A stretch of 64,000 bases of DNA, taken from the NCBI RefSeq assembly GCF_008084145.1, contig NZ_VSDO01000001.1, forward strand, positions 1,502,840-1,566,839, given 5' to 3'. A model generated the notes under the pieces. The model was not told where the DNA came from, did not search any database, and saw only the letters and a list, made by a program, of their open reading frames with translations. Shown one piece after another: positions 60,950 to 64,000 of this stretch; position 1 is the first letter of the stretch, and the number at the start of each line of letters is the position of its first letter. This DNA comes from Paenibacillus faecis. Lineage in GTDB: Bacteria; Bacillota; Bacilli; Paenibacillales; Paenibacillaceae. The translations under genes were made by a program, and so were the position numbers.

Positions 60950-61918
60950 TCAGTATGCCACTTTCCCCATGTAACGGCGGGTCTCCAACGGATGATTGCG
61001 AATGTCCGCCAGCTCTTCGCGGTATACGCACAAGATGCTGTAGAACAAGACGGGGTTAAAGAATTCCACAACTTCATCGGCGATGGTGTTCAGTCCCAAT
61101 TCCTTGGCGTCCACGACTTCCACTTTTGCCGCGTATTTATTTAGGAAAGTCAGAGCGCGCTCATCCAGTGCGCGGGTACGCCCCTCATTCATCATTAGGA
61201 TAAACGGCGTTTCTTTATCGGTCACCTCAAACGGACCGTGGAAGTATTCGCCGGAATGGATCGGAGCCGCGTTAAGCCACTGCATTTCCATCAAAGAACA
61301 GATGGCAAACCCGTAAGCATGTCCGAAAGAAGCTCCGCTGGAGAGAATGTAGAACAACTCTTCACTCCGGTATTTTTCCGCGAATGCCTTGGCGCGGGGT
61401 CCCACCAACTTCTTGCCTTCCACAATAATACCGTTGATTTTCTGAATGCCGTTTTTAAACGCTTCGTAATGGGCATACCCTTCCGTAACGTTCAGGATTT
61501 CTACGACCAATTCCAGAATGATCGCCATCGGGTTGTTCTTCACATCGCTGTCCGCGCCCCATTCGTATAAGAAAGGATGGTCGGTGTATTTCAGCAGCCC
61601 CGCTTCCTTATTATGCGTCAAACCGATGGTGTGAGCTCCGCGTTGTTTGGCCACTTTGGCCGCTTCCACCGACTCGGGCGTATTGCCGCCATGGGAGCAA
61701 ACGATAACCACGGAGTCCTTGTTCAAGCGCTTCGGCAAGGCATGGACGAATTCATTGGCCGTATAAAGGCCCGTTACCACCTTTTGGGCTTCGCTCTCCA
61801 GAAAATATTTGGACGGATACATATCTACCAGGGATCCGCCACAGGCGACCAGATAAACCTCCGAGATTCCGTTTTCGGTCTGTTCATGAATCGTGCTAAT
61901 GACTTTCGCTACGCTCAT
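60950..61918 (-). CDS. frlB: SIS-domain sugar-amine deglycase, FrlB-like
   Basis: A 322-aa double-SIS protein (~residues 20-150 and ~170-310) with VYLVACGGSLVDMYPSKY and VIVCSHGGNTPESVEAA phosphosugar-binding loops and the HSGEYFHGPFEV segment typical of FrlB/GlmS-like isomerases. FrlB splits fructoselysine-6-phosphate to glucose-6-phosphate and lysine. First gene of the locus, with a good promoter, cre-like box and operator upstream. RBS GGAGAG. Exact substrate could be another Amadori amino acid. Confidence 0.85.
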   Translation of the reverse strand: MSVAKVISTIHEQTENGISEVYLVACGGSLVDMYPSKYFLESEAQKVVTGLYTANEFVHALPKRLNKDSVVIVCSHGGNTPESVEAAKVAKQRGAHTIGLTHNKEAGLLKYTDHPFLYEWGADSDVKNNPMAIILELVVEILNVTEGYAHYEAFKNGIQKINGIIVEGKKLVGPRAKAFAEKYRSEELFYILSSGASFGHAYGFAICSLMEMQWLNAAPIHSGEYFHGPFEVTDKETPFILMMNEGRTRALDERALTFLNKYAAKVEVVDAKELGLNTIADEVVEFFNPVLFYSILCVYREELADIRNHPLETRRYMGKVAY

Positions 61919-61935
61919 CTGTAGTCTCTCCTTTA

Positions 61936-61997
61936 TATAACGTTATATAACGTATTATTTACAACCTCAATATAACCGCTTTCATCGTGAAGGTCAA
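61936..61997 (-). promoter_or_regulatory. Promoter, cre-like box and operator of the frlB-frlD unit
   Basis: -35 TTGACC (61992-61997), 17 bp, -10 TATATT (61969-61974). A cre-like ATGAAAGCGGTTATA (61971-61985, one mismatch) lies in the spacer. TATAACGTTATA (61936-61947) with an overlapping half-repeat to 61957 sits ~15 bp past the start point, suiting repression by roadblock. Confidence 0.78.
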
Positions 61998-62074
61998 GTT
62001 AATTTTTTTCTCCGCAATTCCCCCCTCTCCGCCCCTTCGCATATGATGTGCTATAAATCCGAAGGAGGCTGCTC

Positions 62075-63697
62075 ATGAACGAAATGAAATTGCCTACCGT
62101 CGCTTACTTCTGCATGGAGTACGGGCTTCATTCCGATTTTAAAATATACGCCGGAGGGCTCGGCATCCTGGCCGGGGACTACCTTAAAGGGGCCAAGGAT
62201 ATCGGCGCGCCCGTCGTCGGGATCGGCATCAAATGGAAGCAAGGCTATACGGATCAGCGAATTGATGAAGACGGCAAGCCCTATGACAGCTACCATAACT
62301 ATGATTATGACTTTCTGGAAGACACGGGCATTAAAGTCGGCGTGAAAATTCGGGATGTCGATGTCATATGCAAGGTATGGAAAACGGAAAAGTTCGGCAA
62401 TAACCCGCTGTACTTGCTGGATACGGATATTCCCGAAAACGCCGACACCTGGATCACCGGCCAGCTGTACGGATGGTTCGGCGAGGAGCGGATCGCCCAG
62501 GAAATCGTACTGGGGATCGGCGGGGTGAGAGCCCTGCGGGCTCTGCAAATTCCCGTGGAGGTGTACCACTTCAATGAAGGCCATGCCGCCTTGGCCGCCA
62601 CGGAGCTGATCCGAGAGAAGATGAGCGCCGGCAGCACGTTTGAAGAAGCCTGGAACGCCACCCGGGAAGAGGTCGTTTTTACGACCCATACGCCGATACG
62701 CGAGGGCAATGAGGCGCATCCGCTGGAGCGGCTCGAGTATATGTCCGCCTATAACGGACTGACCCGGGGGCAAATGGAGCAAATCGGGGGCAATCCCTTC
62801 AATATGACGGTGGCCGGCCTACGCCTGTCCCGGATCTCCAACGGGGTTGCCCGGCTGCATGCGGAAACCGCGAACAGGATGTGGCAGGACGTCACAGGGC
62901 GCTCCCCTATTATAGGGATTACCAATGCCGTTCATCCCCCCACGTGGGTCGACGAGCGGATCACCCGCGCTTATGAGGAGGGCGGCGATTTGTGGGGCGC
63001 CCATATGGAAGTCAAAGGCGAACTGCTTGATTTCATCCGGGAGCGCACCGGCATCGCGCTGAACCCCGACCGCCTACTGATCGGCTTCTCGCGCCGGGCG
63101 GCTTCCTACAAGCGCAGCGATCTGCTCTTCTCCAAGCCGGAGGTCATCGCTCCGTATCTGGAGGCGGGAACCGTACAGATCGTTTTCTCCGGCAAAGCTC
63201 ACCCGCAGGATGACAACGGCAAGCGGATCATCAGCCATTTGGTCGCCATGATGCGAAAATATCCGGAAAGCGTCGTCTTTCTGGAGAACTACGACATGAC
63301 GATTGGCGCCCGGCTCACCCGCGGTTCGGACGTCTGGCTCAACAACCCGCGCAGACCGTTGGAAGCCAGTGGAACCTCCGGCATGAAAGCGGCGATGAAC
63401 GGCGTGCTCAACTGCTCCATTCTGGACGGCTGGTGGCCGGAAGCATGTCTGCACGGGGAGAACGGCTGGCAGATCGGAGGCGGATTCGAGACGTCCGACT
63501 TCGCGGCGCAGGATCGTCACGACAGCGAAGCCCTGTATGAAACCCTGCTTGGAAGCGTTTTTCCGACCTACTACGAGAACCGGCCCCAATGGGCGCGGAT
63601 GATGGAAAGAAGCATCGAAACGACCCGGGAAGCCTTCGCCACGAAACGAATGCTGGATGATTATTATAGGCTCATGTACATCAAAAAAAGCGAATAG
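62075..63697 (+). CDS. glgP: Alpha-glucan phosphorylase, short form
   Basis: A 540-aa GT35 glycogen/maltodextrin phosphorylase, much shorter than the ~800-aa classical enzymes but typical of the bacterial short type. N-terminal FCMEYGLHSDFKIYAGGLGI, central YHFNEGHAALAA and the PLP-lysine region ASGTSGMKAAMNGVLN (Lys438) are intact. It releases glucose-1-phosphate from glycogen or maltodextrin. RBS GAAGGAGG. Monocistronic with a terminator downstream. Confidence 0.93.
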   Translation: MNEMKLPTVAYFCMEYGLHSDFKIYAGGLGILAGDYLKGAKDIGAPVVGIGIKWKQGYTDQRIDEDGKPYDSYHNYDYDFLEDTGIKVGVKIRDVDVICKVWKTEKFGNNPLYLLDTDIPENADTWITGQLYGWFGEERIAQEIVLGIGGVRALRALQIPVEVYHFNEGHAALAATELIREKMSAGSTFEEAWNATREEVVFTTHTPIREGNEAHPLERLEYMSAYNGLTRGQMEQIGGNPFNMTVAGLRLSRISNGVARLHAETANRMWQDVTGRSPIIGITNAVHPPTWVDERITRAYEEGGDLWGAHMEVKGELLDFIRERTGIALNPDRLLIGFSRRAASYKRSDLLFSKPEVIAPYLEAGTVQIVFSGKAHPQDDNGKRIISHLVAMMRKYPESVVFLENYDMTIGARLTRGSDVWLNNPRRPLEASGTSGMKAAMNGVLNCSILDGWWPEACLHGENGWQIGGGFETSDFAAQDRHDSEALYETLLGSVFPTYYENRPQWARMMERSIETTREAFATKRMLDDYYRLMYIKKSE

Positions 63698-63723
63698 CCC
63701 CTTCGTTCAGCCTTGGACATTCG

Positions 63724-63767
63724 GACCGTCCGGTCTCCTTAAAGAGGAAACCGGCGGTCTAAATTTT
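63724..63767 (+). terminator. Rho-independent terminator of glgP
   Basis: Stem GACCGTCCGGT / ACCGGCGGTC with one bulged base, an internal CTC/GAG pair, then TAAATTTTT. Confidence 0.75.
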
Positions 63768-63849
63768 TGTAACGAAAATGCGGCGCACATCCGATATTAC
63801 ATAAGGGGACTTATACCTACATCATTGATTAAAGGAGTTTTTTACCCGC

Positions 63850-64000
63850 ATGAAAAGACCAAGATTCATCCCGCTTCTCCTCCTCTTCCTGGCCCTGACC
63901 TTCCTGGTTCCGGCCCGGCTTACCGCCGCTTCGGCCGCCGCACCTAAAGCAACGGTGCTGATCGACGGCAATACCGGCCGTTCCTTCCTGCCGGTCACCG
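63850..64000 (+). CDS. Secreted protein, start of a stalk-domain type protein (3' end missing)
   Basis: The window ends inside this gene. The 50 visible residues are a signal peptide (FIPLLLLFLALTFLVPARLT) followed by ATVLIDGNTGRSFLPV, which resembles the start of a copper-amine-oxidase-N stalk domain. AAGGAG lies 12 nt before the ATG. Confidence 0.7.
   Translation, partial: MKRPRFIPLLLLFLALTFLVPARLTAASAAAPKATVLIDGNTGRSFLPVT

Overview
The window looks like a chromosomal segment of a Paenibacillus-type Firmicute (Paenibacillaceae). The reasons are strong GGAGG-type ribosome binding sites with frequent GTG and TTG starts, CcpA cre-like boxes, a spore-type transglutaminase (Tgl), copper-amine-oxidase-N 'stalk' proteins, YvrJ, and moderately GC-rich genes among AT-richer accessory stretches. 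No rRNA, tRNA or cas genes were seen.

Layout. 1-0.7 kb: 3' end of an erythromycin-esterase-like gene. 0.85-9 kb: a minus-strand disaccharide operon (LacI regulator, solute-binding lipoprotein, two permeases, and a GH65 phosphorylase fused to beta-phosphoglucomutase) with two matching LacI-type palindromes and a perfect cre box. 9.1-10.7 kb: a repeat island made of 19 copies of a 13-bp unit and then three copies of a 366-418-bp composite unit built from 30-nt palindromic elements. 10.7-16.6 kb: a secreted PQQ-propeller protein, an EamA exporter divergent from a MocR regulator, and Tgl.

16.8-35 kb, all minus strand: a type VII secretion (T7SS) locus with EsaB/YukD, a DUF5050 propeller, an EssC ATPase without FHA domains, two WXG100 proteins, then exported accessory proteins. 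These are two stalk proteins, a 924-aa unknown, a WXG/LXG-headed lysozyme plus NlpC/P60 hydrolase, and a family of lipoproteins with clear traces of duplication and decay. EssB, EsaA and EssA are not seen. 35.1-36.5 kb: a frameshifted IS110-family element beside palindromic repeats. 36.8-44.5 kb, same strand: a Tad/Flp-pilus-like operon (CpaE-like, CpaB-like, TadZ-like, TadA, TadB, TadC, a Flp-like small protein and two single-TM pseudopilin-like proteins). The Tad and T7SS blocks side by side are the most unusual feature here.

45-56 kb: secreted stalk and BIG2/propeller proteins, a SigO/RsoA/YvrJ-like split sigma module, a soluble chemoreceptor, two tandem Gfo/Idh/MocA oxidoreductases, small and hypothetical genes, and YpsA. 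56-62 kb: a minus-strand catabolic locus with FrlB-like deglycase, FrlD-like kinase, a GntR/UTRA regulator, an amidohydrolase-like protein with altered metal-ligand motifs and a YfcC carrier. Three identical TATAACGTTATA palindromes lie upstream of its three transcription starts. 62-64 kb: a short glycogen phosphorylase and the start of a secreted protein.
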